A stretch of DNA of 64,000 nt from Sulfurisphaera javensis (GCF_041154675.1 NZ_AP031322.1:1426001-1490000); one strand, 5' to 3'. Counted from the first letter of the stretch, positions 49,117 through 58,390 are shown. Numbers and translations are program-made. Notes: generated by a model from the sequence alone, not told the origin.

Positions 49117-49864
49117 ACCATTTCGGCTTTGATTTTGTCAAGAACGCTGAAATCCCTTGCCTTCCATCTTCAGTTAGAACTTGATCAATTAAATCTGAAA
49201 ATGCATCTTCAACTTCTTTTTCGTATTTTTTATATAAGTGTTGCCTCATCACCGTAATTGATGAAGGAGCCATCTGCTTAAGTTCTTTTATTAAATTAAG
49301 GTTCGCTTCATCGAAATTGTCATTTATTTCATAAACTAGTCCAGCTTCCTTTGCCTCATTAGCGTTTAATTCTCTGCCTAGGAATGCCATTTTGAAAACC
49401 GTATTCCAGCCTAACTTGTATTTACCTAAAGTTATAAGAACTGGAGGATAAACGCCAATTTTTCCACCGGGGGCAGCAAATTTAGCATTATTAGAAGCAA
49501 TAACGAAATCGGTAGCTAGAAGAATTTCCATTGAAGCACCATAAGCTATTCCTTCAACGTTAGATATTAATACTTTTGAAAAATTTAGTAAAGTTCTAAA
49601 CATCTCGAACATTGTGGAAAAGAAGCTTGTTGCATATTCTCTATTTTCCGACGCTTTCCTAAGTTCTCCTATATCTGCTCCAGCACCAAAATTTTTTATT
49701 CCTCTTATTATTACAAATCTTATTTCTTTATCTTTATCTAGTAATCTTAAGGAATCTATAAGTGAATGCATAAAATTTATGTTCACTAGATTGTATTTTC
49801 CTTCTTCATTACTTATTAGCATTTTAGCTGTATAACCCTCCTTTTGAACTAATATTTTAGTCAT
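49106..49864 (-). CDS. Enoyl-CoA hydratase/isomerase family protein
   Basis: A 252-residue crotonase-fold enzyme. VIIRGIKNFGAGADIGELRKA is the oxyanion-hole region and EGIAYGASMEILLATDFVIAS the second part, which carries the crotonase signature. The usual Glu of hydratases in the second helix is in VEGIAYGASMEILLATD; the later Glu is replaced by FAAPGGKIGVYPP, where hydratases often have PEx. So it may be an isomerase or a thioesterase-like relative. Possible use in fatty acid-type oxidation. Confidence 0.83.
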   Translation of the reverse strand: MTKILVQKEGYTAKMLISNEEGKYNLVNINFMHSLIDSLRLLDKDKEIRFVIIRGIKNFGAGADIGELRKASENREYATSFFSTMFEMFRTLLNFSKVLISNVEGIAYGASMEILLATDFVIASNNAKFAAPGGKIGVYPPVLITLGKYKLGWNTVFKMAFLGRELNANEAKEAGLVYEINDNFDEANLNLIKELKQMAPSSITVMRQHLYKKYEKEVEDAFSDLIDQVLTEDGRQGISAFLTKSKPKWSIL

Positions 49865-50045
49865 TGATTAGTCAGTGTAAATGGACTTTATAACCTTTTC
49901 TTAATTTTAATGGGTTATTTAGGAACAAAATAATAAACAAAATTAAAGATTTCTTTTAAATTGTTTTATACTTGTTTATTAGGTTTATGAAAATACATTT
50001 AAGTCAGAAAAAATAAAAAATAGTTAATCTGATTGGGTGAAACCC

Positions 50046-51743
50046 ATGAGCGCCTCTGATTTTATACGAGGATTGGGCAAAGCTATAGTTTTAGGATTAT
50101 ATTTTGGTGTCAACTTCACTTTGGCTAAAGTATCTGATTTTGTTAATGCTATATTTCAGTTAGATAAGGACTGGATAACAAGAGCTACGATGGGAATGAT
50201 AGTTCTTAGCCTAATTTGGGGTATATTAGGTATAATTGATGCTTTAATGGTAAGAATCCAGGAAGCTGCGTGGGGAATAGCACAAGCACTGCCATTAACT
50301 GCCCAAGAGTATGAAGCATCAATTACATTACATGGAATGAGAGACTTATTTGGTTTTGCTCAGCAATTAATTCTTGCTGTCTTTATATACTTTACATTTA
50401 AGATGTTAAATATTCAGCCAAGATTAAAGTGGATGTTTAACTTAGGTTTCGTATTATTTAACATTTCTTTTATGTTATTTGAAGGGCCAATTATAATAAC
50501 TACTCAATCTGGTTTTGATAATTACTTTTCCGCTACTGGTTGGTACTATTTAGCACCAATAGGTGTAAATGGCTATTCATTATACGTAGTGAGCCCATTA
50601 TGGTACATAGGATGGATCTTACTTGAAATTGGTATTTATCTAATGACTGGCTGGTATGTCTATCACTTCTATTTAGCATCCAAGAACTTAAAGGAAAAAT
50701 TACCAATTTTCTTAGTATTCGGATTAGTCGTAGGTATCTTAATACTTGAAAGCTATTCCGGTTCATTCATCACTGCAGCTTGGGACTTATTGGCCTATTA
50801 CCATGTGGTGGGATATAATATCATAGCAGATCAAATCTCATTTGTAACCTTATGGCATGGTATAGTTTATATAGCGTGGTTCCCTGCTGTTGGAGCCATG
50901 TATTTGTTAATACCTATGTTAGCCAATAAACCACTTTATAGCGATAGAATGGGAAGAATTTCAGCTTTATTATATTTAGTCTTTGCTACTGGTCCATTAG
51001 GAATTCATCACCTTTACATGGTTGACTTACCAGTTGCTGTAAAAATAGTAACCGAAGTTCTAACTGACGGTATTATAGTACCTTCAATGATGACGTTCTT
51101 TAACCTATGGGCTACAGCTAAGGGGGCTAACATTCAATGGAACATATTAGCTGGATTAACTGCAATGTCTTTTGCTGGTTCAGTTTACGCTGGAGTCATG
51201 GGAATATCTAACTCTGTAATTACTTACGATGCTATAGTTCATGAAGGATATTACGTGGTAGCTCACTTTCATGCATTTATATTATTCTCTATAGTTCCAG
51301 CCGGATTTGCTGCTTTATATTTAATGGTACCAATGATGACAAAAAGAATGTGGTATTCCGCAAAAATGTCATGGATACACTTCTGGGGATATATGATAGG
51401 CGTAATAATGGTAGTGATGGGATTCTCGTATTTAGGTGTAACTGGACTAATAAGGAAGGAAATGATATATCCAATATCATCTACTTTTGTTACTGGCCAG
51501 TTAATTGCTACTGCTGGTGCTATTATTGCTGATTTAGCTACTGTAGTCTGGTTAATTAATGTTGTTCTAACATTAGTTAAAGGAAAAGTTATGGAAACAG
51601 AAGGATTAAGCTTAGGGGAATTAACTACTACAATTGCTATGGCTTTAAATGGAAACTCCGATATAGTATCTAATAGTTTCATAAAAGGAATAAACTTTGT
51701 AAAGGCAGAGATTCAAGATTTGATAAAAGTTAAGAAGTTATAA
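50046..51743 (+). CDS. doxB: Terminal quinol oxidase subunit I, DoxB type
   Basis: A 565-residue haem-copper oxidase subunit with about 14 membrane segments. The haem ligand His is in ITLHGMRDLFGF near 91; the copper ligand region reads FVTLWHGIVYIAW instead of HPEVY; GIHHLYMVDLP holds the next two copper His; VVAHFHAFIL carries the high-spin haem and the last low-spin ligand. These variants are typical of the Acidianus/Sulfolobus DoxB branch. A GGGTGA ribosome site precedes the ATG at 50046; an earlier GTG at 50037 is less likely. No doxC or doxE lies next to it in this window. Confidence 0.9.
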   Translation: MSASDFIRGLGKAIVLGLYFGVNFTLAKVSDFVNAIFQLDKDWITRATMGMIVLSLIWGILGIIDALMVRIQEAAWGIAQALPLTAQEYEASITLHGMRDLFGFAQQLILAVFIYFTFKMLNIQPRLKWMFNLGFVLFNISFMLFEGPIIITTQSGFDNYFSATGWYYLAPIGVNGYSLYVVSPLWYIGWILLEIGIYLMTGWYVYHFYLASKNLKEKLPIFLVFGLVVGILILESYSGSFITAAWDLLAYYHVVGYNIIADQISFVTLWHGIVYIAWFPAVGAMYLLIPMLANKPLYSDRMGRISALLYLVFATGPLGIHHLYMVDLPVAVKIVTEVLTDGIIVPSMMTFFNLWATAKGANIQWNILAGLTAMSFAGSVYAGVMGISNSVITYDAIVHEGYYVVAHFHAFILFSIVPAGFAALYLMVPMMTKRMWYSAKMSWIHFWGYMIGVIMVVMGFSYLGVTGLIRKEMIYPISSTFVTGQLIATAGAIIADLATVVWLINVVLTLVKGKVMETEGLSLGELTTTIAMALNGNSDIVSNSFIKGINFVKAEIQDLIKVKKL

Positions 51744-51969
51744 CTTTTTTACTTATTTCTTTTAAAATTTCTTCATGTTCTGGGAATCTTTTCTGTTCGT
51801 ATCTAGAGAATATTAAATTTCCATCCAGGTAGATATCAAATATTCCATTCTTACCTTGTTCTAGAGTTACTTCAACATTATCAAAATAAGTAAGAATATC
51901 TTTTGCTAAGTTTAGTGCTCTATCTAAATACCCACAAGGTCTACAATAAACAATTTTAACGGAGTGCAT
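51730..51969 (-). CDS. SelW/Rdx-family thioredoxin-like protein
   Basis: A 79-residue protein with the family core VKIVYCRPCGYLDRALNLAKDIL: the CxxC motif (Cys-Arg-Pro-Cys) is where SelW, SelH or SelT have their redox pair, with Cys in place of selenocysteine. The tail is ILDGNLIFSRYEQKRFPEHEEILKEI-like. It probably works in redox or selenium/sulfur handling. A longer GTG start (51990) is possible. The 3' end overlaps the convergent oxidase gene by 14 bases. Confidence 0.86.
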   Translation of the reverse strand: MHSVKIVYCRPCGYLDRALNLAKDILTYFDNVEVTLEQGKNGIFDIYLDGNLIFSRYEQKRFPEHEEILKEISKKVITS

Positions 51970-52112
51970 ATGAATCGTTATTTTTATCACTTAATATATT
52001 TTTCTTTATAATATTTTGTTGGTTATGTAATAATGACTTTATAAAATTGTTTTCCTAAACTTTTTATAAACTTATAATTTAAGTTACAAGTTCGTTTACT
52101 AACTGAACTAAA

Positions 52113-52475
52113 ATGAGAATAGTTGTAACATATGATAAAGAATTTAATTTAAAACCATTAGATGAAGCAGAAATAATTGGTTTAATAGATGAGGAAAAGA
52201 AAGAAGTTGAACAATATGAGAATCCGGGAATTGGCAGCAAAGAGATGACTATGGATGCTATCCTAAGTTTAAGTCCAGATGCTATCGTAGTTAGTAAGGG
52301 TTTCTTATGTCCAGGATCATATATGATGTCTTATGGAAGAATAAAGTACATACCAACAGAATATAAAAACTTAAATGAAGTATTAAATCATTTAGATGAG
52401 TTAAAAAAGAACATTAGGGATGAATTAGAAGAAGATATGTACGCTGAGGAGCATATGCACCATTATCGTTTCTAA
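52113..52475 (+). CDS. NifX/NifB-like (dinitrogenase Fe-Mo cofactor type) small protein
   Basis: A 120-residue protein beginning MRIVVTYDKEFNLKPLDEAEIIGLID, which reads like the NifX/NafY fold used to carry Fe-S or Fe-Mo precursors. It has one Cys in a FLCPGSYMM loop and a His-rich end (EEHMHHYRF). It could bind a metal or metal cluster. The fold call is by pattern, so modest. It overlaps the convergent rhodanese gene by 4 bases. Confidence 0.55.
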   Translation: MRIVVTYDKEFNLKPLDEAEIIGLIDEEKKEVEQYENPGIGSKEMTMDAILSLSPDAIVVSKGFLCPGSYMMSYGRIKYIPTEYKNLNEVLNHLDELKKNIRDELEEDMYAEEHMHHYRF

Positions 52476-52876
52476 CTCTGAAGTTCTTCAATCCATTTTT
52501 CCCAAAGTTTTCCGTTTTCGTCAATTCCTGTAGTTACTTCATAACCCATGCTCATCCATCCCGCCATTCCTCCTATCATGTAATATACTTTTTTACCTTT
52601 CCACAAATCTGGCATGCCATAAGTTGCATATCTAGCCCTATTTCCATGTTCGCAAATTACTGCTATTTCTTTGTGTGGTATTTTTTGTATTAATACATCT
52701 AAATAATCAAGAGGCACTAAGATAGCTCCGGGAATATGATGATCTTCGTATTCCATTGGTGTTCTAATATCGAGTAACAAGACTTGGTTCTTTTTCCATA
52801 GTTTCCTTACTACTGAGGGAAATACATCAATAATATGTGGATAAAATGGTGAGGTGTATTGTTCAATTACTTCCAT
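52472..52876 (-). CDS. Rhodanese-domain sulfurtransferase
   Basis: A 134-residue protein with a single rhodanese domain: VLLDIRTPMEYEDHHIPGAILVPLDYL near 40 and the active loop AVICEHGNRARYA near 83, with Cys as the likely persulfide carrier. It probably passes sulfane sulfur to acceptors such as TusA or DsrE. Its neighbours on both sides are relay-type proteins. Confidence 0.88.
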   Translation of the reverse strand: MEVIEQYTSPFYPHIIDVFPSVVRKLWKKNQVLLLDIRTPMEYEDHHIPGAILVPLDYLDVLIQKIPHKEIAVICEHGNRARYATYGMPDLWKGKKVYYMIGGMAGWMSMGYEVTTGIDENGKLWEKWIEELQS

Positions 52877-52944
52877 TTCTAATCTATCTTTAACACTGTT
52901 AAAGTAGCTTAAATTTTTTTCTTTTAAAAGAATTTAACTCAATT

Positions 52945-52972
52945 AGTTTGTTTTCAATAAAAGAAACAAACT
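52945..52972. repeat. Perfect 9-bp inverted repeat upstream of the TusA-like operon
   Basis: AGTTTGTTT (52945-52953) and AAACAAACT (52964-52972) are exact inverse copies with a 10-base gap. It lies between the divergent rhodanese start and the promoter of the TusA-like gene, closer to the rhodanese. It may be an operator for either gene; a stem-loop is the other option. Confidence 0.45.
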
Positions 52973-53093
52973 ATAACTTGTATTGATTATTCTAAATTAT
53001 TATTAAATTACATAATTACTATATTTAGTAATATTTGTACATATAAAATAAAGTTTTAAGAAATTGCATTTAGCGTAATATTTAAATATTGTA

Positions 53094-53100
53094 TTATATA
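53094..53100 (+). promoter_or_regulatory. TATA-like element of the TusA-SQR-DsrE-DUF1641 operon
   Basis: TTATATA about 26 bases before the ATG at 53123, preceded by further A/T tracts (TTTAAATA at 53080-53087). This predicts a leaderless message for the first gene, the usual case in Sulfolobus. Confidence 0.5.
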
Positions 53101-53122
53101 TGAATATATTAAGGGTTGTTAT

Positions 53123-53359
53123 ATGAGTCAACTCAAGATATATAAAGAACTAGATCTAACAAGTTCCTCATGTGCCGGGCCAATCGGAGAACTCTCTGGA
53201 GTATTAGAAGAGATTAGAGAGGGAGAAGCTGTAAAGGTAATTTTAGGAGATGAAGCTACAAAAAAAGATGTTGAAGCTTTCGTGAAAAAGAAAGGATACA
53301 AAATAGCTCAATCCACTCAAGAGGGAAAGAATTTCGTATTATTAATAACAAAAGGGTGA
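53123..53359 (+). CDS. TusA/SirA-like sulfur carrier protein
   Basis: A 78-residue protein. [23 protein letters not shown] matches the TusA first strand-helix, with Cys near 17 in the position of the CPxP cysteine but read as CAGP. The [26 protein letters not shown] block is the TusA second part. TusA passes persulfide sulfur. It starts an operon with an SQR-like flavoprotein and a DsrE protein, a combination fitting sulfur transfer. Confidence 0.82.
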   Translation: MSQLKIYKELDLTSSSCAGPIGELSGVLEEIREGEAVKVILGDEATKKDVEAFVKKKGYKIAQSTQEGKNFVLLITKG

Positions 53360-53363
53360 AAGA

Positions 53364-54518
53364 ATGAAAAGGATTATAATTGCAGGAGGAAACATTGCGG
53401 GAACTATAGTTGCAAATAGGTTAGCTAAAAAGTTAGATGAAGAACTTGATAAAGGCGAAGTGGAAATAGTAGTATTAAACCCAACCGATGAGCATACTTA
53501 CTTACCTGGGCAATTGTTAGTAGCTTACGGCCTCGAAAACCCTGTAGAGCTGAAAAGAAAAGAGAGTGAATTACTTGATCCAAGAATAAAATTCTTACAT
53601 GGTCAAAAAGGAACTATTACGAAAATTGATGTAGCAAATCATTCAGTAATTACTGCTGATGGCCTATCTCATTCATATGACTATTTAGTCATAACAACTG
53701 GAGTAGATTACACATGGGATGAAGTACCAGGTTATAGAGCCGCTGCATTATCGCCTTATGAATATGATGGAGCACTAAAGATGAGAGAAGCTTTAGAGAA
53801 ATTCCAAGGAGGGACTATTGTAGTTAATGTTGCAAAGTTGCCTCACAGATGTCCAGTAGCACCTTTGGAAATGACATTAATACTTGATGACTACTTGAGA
53901 AAAAGAGGAATTAGGGATAAGACAAAGATAATTTACACTTATCCAACGCAAGGGGTATTTGGTAGACCAATTACAAATAAGTTTATGTTAAAGTTATTCG
54001 AAGAAAGAGGAATTGAAGTTCATTCGCCATTTAATGTTACTAAAGTTGATCCTAATGAGAAAGTAATTGAGTCCCAGGAAGGAGGAAAGTTAAAGTTTGA
54101 CTTACTATTAGGAGTCCCACCAAATATGGGTGCTAAGGTAATTGAAGATTCTGGAATTGGTGACAGAAGAAGATGGGTCCCAACTGATAAATTTACGTTA
54201 AGGATGAAGGATCAGTCAAATGTTTATGTTATGGGTGACGCAACTGACTTACCAGTGTCTAAAGCAGGTTCTACAGCAGATTTTGAGTCATATATTGTAG
54301 CTCATAATATAGCTAACGACATTAAAGGAAATATGGGAGTAAAGCACTATGGTGGGGATGTCTTATGTTATATTGCAACTGGTACTGACACTGCAACTTA
54401 TATTAGGTTTAGTTATACAATGAATGAGAATCCACCACCACCATCATACGTACACTGGTGGGGTAAGATAGGGTATAACAAACTATACTGGACTGTAACT
54501 GCTAAAGCTGTGGTGTAA
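53364..54518 (+). CDS. Sulfide:quinone oxidoreductase-like FAD protein
   Basis: A 384-residue flavoprotein. N-terminal FAD loop [27 protein letters not shown] near 107, [19 protein letters not shown] with Cys163, and [20 protein letters not shown] near 290. A second Cys lies at 335 (DVLCYIATG). Canonical SQRs have three essential Cys; only two are evident, so it may be a distant SQR or use a persulfide in another way. It lies 4 bases after the TusA-like gene and is followed by DsrE. Confidence 0.87.
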   Translation: MKRIIIAGGNIAGTIVANRLAKKLDEELDKGEVEIVVLNPTDEHTYLPGQLLVAYGLENPVELKRKESELLDPRIKFLHGQKGTITKIDVANHSVITADGLSHSYDYLVITTGVDYTWDEVPGYRAAALSPYEYDGALKMREALEKFQGGTIVVNVAKLPHRCPVAPLEMTLILDDYLRKRGIRDKTKIIYTYPTQGVFGRPITNKFMLKLFEERGIEVHSPFNVTKVDPNEKVIESQEGGKLKFDLLLGVPPNMGAKVIEDSGIGDRRRWVPTDKFTLRMKDQSNVYVMGDATDLPVSKAGSTADFESYIVAHNIANDIKGNMGVKHYGGDVLCYIATGTDTATYIRFSYTMNENPPPPSYVHWWGKIGYNKLYWTVTAKAVV

Positions 54519-54519
54519 A

Positions 54520-54903
54520 ATGGCAAAAGTAGGAATAGTGCTTGGTACTAATGAGCTTTCAAAAGTCCTCTATACAGGAATGTGGGCTGTAATATCGACG
54601 TCAATGGGAGATGAAGTAATAATTTTTGCAACAATGGATGGTGTAAAGGTATTTTTAAAGGAAAATCCAGATTTAAAGGTAACTGATGAAGCATCAAAGA
54701 AAGTATTAGAAGCAAAAGAAGATATTTTATCTTACTATAGAAAAGCCAAGAAAACTGGAAAATTAAAAATTTATGCGTGCTCTTATGCAACAAAATTATT
54801 TGGGTTAGAAAAAGGAAATTATGATGATTTAATTGACGATATAGTTGGTATAACAACCTTTCAAATGGAATTAGAGGGAGCTCAAATTCTATCAATTTGG
54901 TGA
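54520..54903 (+). CDS. DsrE-family sulfur relay protein
   Basis: A 127-residue protein of the DsrE/F/H type, with the typical strand-helix alternation and a Cys near 88 in KIYACSYATKLFGL, the site where DsrE2/DsrE3 proteins carry a persulfide. It is one of the relay parts of archaeal and bacterial sulfur oxidation. It follows the SQR-like gene by one base. Confidence 0.88.
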   Translation: MAKVGIVLGTNELSKVLYTGMWAVISTSMGDEVIIFATMDGVKVFLKENPDLKVTDEASKKVLEAKEDILSYYRKAKKTGKLKIYACSYATKLFGLEKGNYDDLIDDIVGITTFQMELEGAQILSIW

Positions 54904-54907
54904 TTAA

Positions 54908-56029
54908 ATGCAAGAGCTTAACTTGGAGAAATTAATGGAAAAACTTGATAATAAAAAGATTGAAGAACTTTCAGAGATACTTGATCAACTTCCTACTTTA
55001 AATGAAACTTTAAAGACTGTTTCACAACTTAAAGAGACTGGAGCACTTGATGCATTAGTAAATTTATCATATTCAGCTAAAGTATTAAGAGATATGTTGA
55101 CAGATGACGCTATTGAAAACACGGTTGAAATGCTTGGTGGACTGATGGAACTATCAGAAATAATTTCGGAAAATGGAAATAAATTCGCAGAGTTTGTAAA
55201 GCATTTAGATTTAATGGATGATTTACTTCATACTATTCATCAATTAAAAGAATCCGGTGCATTAGATGCTGTTGTTGATGCTACATATTTCTTAAAGACT
55301 ATGAAAGATATGTTAAACGATGAAGCTATAAGTAACTTAGCTTCTTCCATATCTGGTATCCTAGAATTTTCCACTGTATTCTTAGATAACTATGATAAAA
55401 TAAATGAAACTATAAGGCACATAGGAGTAGTCAACGATTTATTAGTAAAAATGAAAGAGTTAAACGAGTCTGGTGCATTAAATGCATTAATGGATTCTGC
55501 ATATATGCTTAAGACATTACGCGATATGTTAAACGACGAAGCTATAAGTAATATTGCTAGTTCTATTTCTGGTTTATTAGAGCTCTCTTCTACATTTTAT
55601 GATAATTATGATCATGTAATGAAAGTAATAAAGAACATTGATATAGTAGGAGAGCTTTTAGATAAAATGAAAGAACTAAAATCTAGTGGAGCTTTAGATG
55701 CTGTTGTTGATGCTACATATTTCTTAAAGACCATGAAAGATATGTTAAACGATGAAGCTATAGCTAATATAACTACTACGCTTTCCTTAACTTTAGATTT
55801 TCTACCTAGGGGTATTGAATTTCTTAATCATGCAATGCATCCAGTGTTTTATAATATGGTAACTACTTTAACCTCTCCGGAAGCTCAGAAACTCCTTTCA
55901 AATCCACCTAAGGTAACTTTAGGTGGATTAGTTGCAGCATTTAGAGATGAAGACATACAACGTGGAGTTGGTGTTTTACTAACTATTTTGAAAATTTTGG
56001 GTAAAAACTACAAAATCAATTTATCGTAG
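54908..56029 (+). CDS. DUF1641-type repeat protein
   Basis: A 373-residue all-helical protein built of four units of 72 residues (about residues 46 to 300), each with the pattern SGALDAxVDxxYxLKxMxDMLNDEAIxN. A GGTGAT ribosome site precedes the ATG. The DUF1641 family often sits with SQR, DsrE or formate dehydrogenase genes and is thought to be a partner or scaffold; its function is unknown. A 69-bp stretch is nearly identical in units 2 and 4 (55262-55330 and 55694-55762). Confidence 0.84.
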   Translation: MQELNLEKLMEKLDNKKIEELSEILDQLPTLNETLKTVSQLKETGALDALVNLSYSAKVLRDMLTDDAIENTVEMLGGLMELSEIISENGNKFAEFVKHLDLMDDLLHTIHQLKESGALDAVVDATYFLKTMKDMLNDEAISNLASSISGILEFSTVFLDNYDKINETIRHIGVVNDLLVKMKELNESGALNALMDSAYMLKTLRDMLNDEAISNIASSISGLLELSSTFYDNYDHVMKVIKNIDIVGELLDKMKELKSSGALDAVVDATYFLKTMKDMLNDEAIANITTTLSLTLDFLPRGIEFLNHAMHPVFYNMVTTLTSPEAQKLLSNPPKVTLGGLVAAFRDEDIQRGVGVLLTILKILGKNYKINLS

Positions 56030-56078
56030 AAAAGTTTTAAAGTGATCTTTTTTATATCTTTTTTTGGTGTATTCAAAT

Positions 56079-57467
56079 ATGGACATATTTACGAAATTTA
56101 GGGAGAATTTGGAAGTTTATAAGAGTATGGGATTAAATCCTTTGTCTCTTGCGACTGGTTGTGCAGTAAAAGTTGATTTGATAGATACAGTATATCCAGC
56201 ACTTGAAAAAATAAGAAAGATCCTTGAAGAAAGAAACATTACTATACTTCCAAGAGAAGATGCTGATATTTTTATAACAAAAGAAAAAATGGAAATGAAA
56301 AGGATTATAAATGGAGGAGAATTTGATGCCGATAGGGCAATAAGTTTAATTCAAGTTAATCAAGAAACAGCTGGAAATCCTGAGGCTTTTTCAAATTTTC
56401 TTATAAGAGTGTATACTTCAGTGAAAACTAAGCGGAAATTAACTATAGGTAAAGGACATTCTATTGTTACTACTAAAAAAGATGGTGAGGTAGCGGTATT
56501 AGACCTCTTTAGATTAGATGGTAAAGAGGAGAAATCATATACAGTTGCAAATAATGATACAATACAGATAGTTGACCCTCTTGATAACCCTGGTTCTCAA
56601 ACGCAAGTCGACGTTGCTATATCAAATTCGTTAAATGATTTATTTACTAAAGGTGCTTATCAAGACTTAATTATAGTTCCAGTAGTTGATGCACCGAATG
56701 AAAAACTAAAAGAGATTTTGTTGTCAAATTATGAAAACTTTACGAAAAAGTATAATATGAGCTTAAAACATGATATTCAGCCTTCTGTGGGTACTTTAAT
56801 GATGGGAGCTACGGTAATTGGAAAGAGTGATCATGAATTACCAACCTTTTACGATAAAGTAGACGAGGATATGGTAATTATAGCTAATAGATTCTTTGGT
56901 GAGTTAACACCAATTAACGTTCATCTTTGGGCATTAGCTGTTCCGGAATTAATTGAAATAATGGAAAGTAAAGGAATTCGGTTCTCTAGAGTAGAGGAAG
57001 TTAAAGCAAAGGCTTTAGAAATTATGAGAAGACCGAATATTCACGTAGCTAAAGTTATTTATTCTTATTTGCCAGAGTTTGGAAAACCTTTTGATAAAAA
57101 CTCTCATATTGCTATGACTACTGACGTTACTGGTCCTGGAATATTTGTAATTAAAGAGTTTGCTGAGAAAGCTGGTGTAGACGTTGAATTAACAAATATT
57201 CCGGTAATAGATAGAGATATATGCGAATTTGCTACTGAGAACTTCATAATTCCTAATTCAACTATTGGAACTAATGGTGCAATAGTCATTTTTGCTAGCA
57301 AAAAGATAGCTGATGATATAATGGAGGACTTAACTAAAGTTGGTGAAAAACCAGAAATTGTTGGTTATGTTAAAGGTAAAGGAAATGGTACAGTATATGC
57401 TCCAAAAGATGTTATTAAGCTAATAAGAAGGGATAATGTATTAAAACAGTTTAAAATAAAAGAATGA
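56079..57467 (+). CDS. SelD-like protein (selenophosphate synthetase relative, PurM fold)
   Basis: A 462-residue protein from the ATG at 56079; a GTG at 56064 (five codons upstream) is less likely, since a GGTG ribosome site precedes the [12 protein letters not shown] near the start has Cys28 and Lys31 spaced as the catalytic Cys17/Lys20 of E. coli Sel[26 protein letters not shown] is like the DPYxxG-x-IAATNALSD motif, and [27 protein letters not shown] matches the C-terminal PurM part. It probably phosphorylates selenide, sulfide or another small acceptor. Sulfolobales have no clear selenocysteine use, so it is an orphan. Confidence 0.78.
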   Translation: MDIFTKFRENLEVYKSMGLNPLSLATGCAVKVDLIDTVYPALEKIRKILEERNITILPREDADIFITKEKMEMKRIINGGEFDADRAISLIQVNQETAGNPEAFSNFLIRVYTSVKTKRKLTIGKGHSIVTTKKDGEVAVLDLFRLDGKEEKSYTVANNDTIQIVDPLDNPGSQTQVDVAISNSLNDLFTKGAYQDLIIVPVVDAPNEKLKEILLSNYENFTKKYNMSLKHDIQPSVGTLMMGATVIGKSDHELPTFYDKVDEDMVIIANRFFGELTPINVHLWALAVPELIEIMESKGIRFSRVEEVKAKALEIMRRPNIHVAKVIYSYLPEFGKPFDKNSHIAMTTDVTGPGIFVIKEFAEKAGVDVELTNIPVIDRDICEFATENFIIPNSTIGTNGAIVIFASKKIADDIMEDLTKVGEKPEIVGYVKGKGNGTVYAPKDVIKLIRRDNVLKQFKIKE

Positions 57468-57520
57468 GTTTTTAATAATTAGATAACAAACTTTATTTCT
57501 TACCTTTTTAATTACGTCTT

Positions 57521-58390
57521 ATGCGTATTGGTTTAGCTGGACTTGGTGTAATGGGTTATAGAATTGCTGGGAATTTAGCTAAAGCTGGTAAATTAGATAT
57601 AGTGTATAATAGAACATTAAGTAAGGCTGAGCAGTTTAGTAAGGAATACGGTGTAAAACATGTTACTGATCCTAAGGAGCTTATTAAGTCAGTTGACTTA
57701 TTAATTACAATGCTTGCTGATGATAATTCTGTTTCCTCATTTTTAATGCCATTAGCTCCTTATGCTAAGGATAAGATTATTGTTGATATGTCAACTATTT
57801 CACCTTCAGTCTCTATTAGCATAGCTAATGAGGTTATGAAAAATGGGGGGATCATGTATGATGCTCCAGTAATTGGGACGTCGATATTTGCGGAACAAAA
57901 GAAGTTGACAGTGCTTTTAGGTGGACCAGAGTCTCATGTAAGCACTGTTACTGAAGTGTTAAAAGAGACAGCTTCAACTATTCTTTACATGGGTAAAAAT
58001 GGTATGGGATTGTATGCTAAATTAGTAAATAACTTAATGGTTGGTGTTTATGTTGCTGCTTTAGCTGAAGCTTATAACTTTGGTATTTCTGCTGGGTTAA
58101 AACCAGAAGATGTTCATAAGGTTCTAGCATTATATGGAAGTGCAAAATCACCTACATCTGAACTAAAAGTTCCAAAGATGATGACTTCTGATTACTCAAC
58201 ACAATTTGCAACTAAGCATATGAGAAAAGATTTAGAGATTATAACTAAAGAAGCCCAAAATCTTCACGTAATAAATCCATTATCCTCATTAGCCTTACAA
58301 TTTTATAAGTTTGCTGAAGCCTTAGGTTATTCAGAGTCTGACTATGTTTCAGTATTAGAAGTTTATAAGAAAGCCAACTTAAGCAAATGA
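57521..58390 (+). CDS. 3-hydroxyisobutyrate dehydrogenase-like NAD(P)-dependent enzyme
   Basis: A 289-residue beta-hydroxyacid dehydrogenase. N-terminal Rossmann motif GLAGLGVMGYRIAGNLAKAG, then ...VYNRT, DAPVIGTSIFAEQKKLTVLLGG and the catalytic Lys in GLYAKLVNNLMVG near 171. The family reduces or oxidises small beta-hydroxyacids such as 3-hydroxyisobutyrate, tartronate semialdehyde or glyoxylate. Its end overlaps the convergent DUF2203 gene by 12 bases. Confidence 0.9.
   Translation: MRIGLAGLGVMGYRIAGNLAKAGKLDIVYNRTLSKAEQFSKEYGVKHVTDPKELIKSVDLLITMLADDNSVSSFLMPLAPYAKDKIIVDMSTISPSVSISIANEVMKNGGIMYDAPVIGTSIFAEQKKLTVLLGGPESHVSTVTEVLKETASTILYMGKNGMGLYAKLVNNLMVGVYVAALAEAYNFGISAGLKPEDVHKVLALYGSAKSPTSELKVPKMMTSDYSTQFATKHMRKDLEIITKEAQNLHVINPLSSLALQFYKFAEALGYSESDYVSVLEVYKKANLSK

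Noticed and set aside
51269-51682. 137-codon minus-strand frame in the doxB gene
   Set aside because: Antisense to conserved haem-copper oxidase helices; hydrophobic Ile/Thr/Val run as expected for a shadow.
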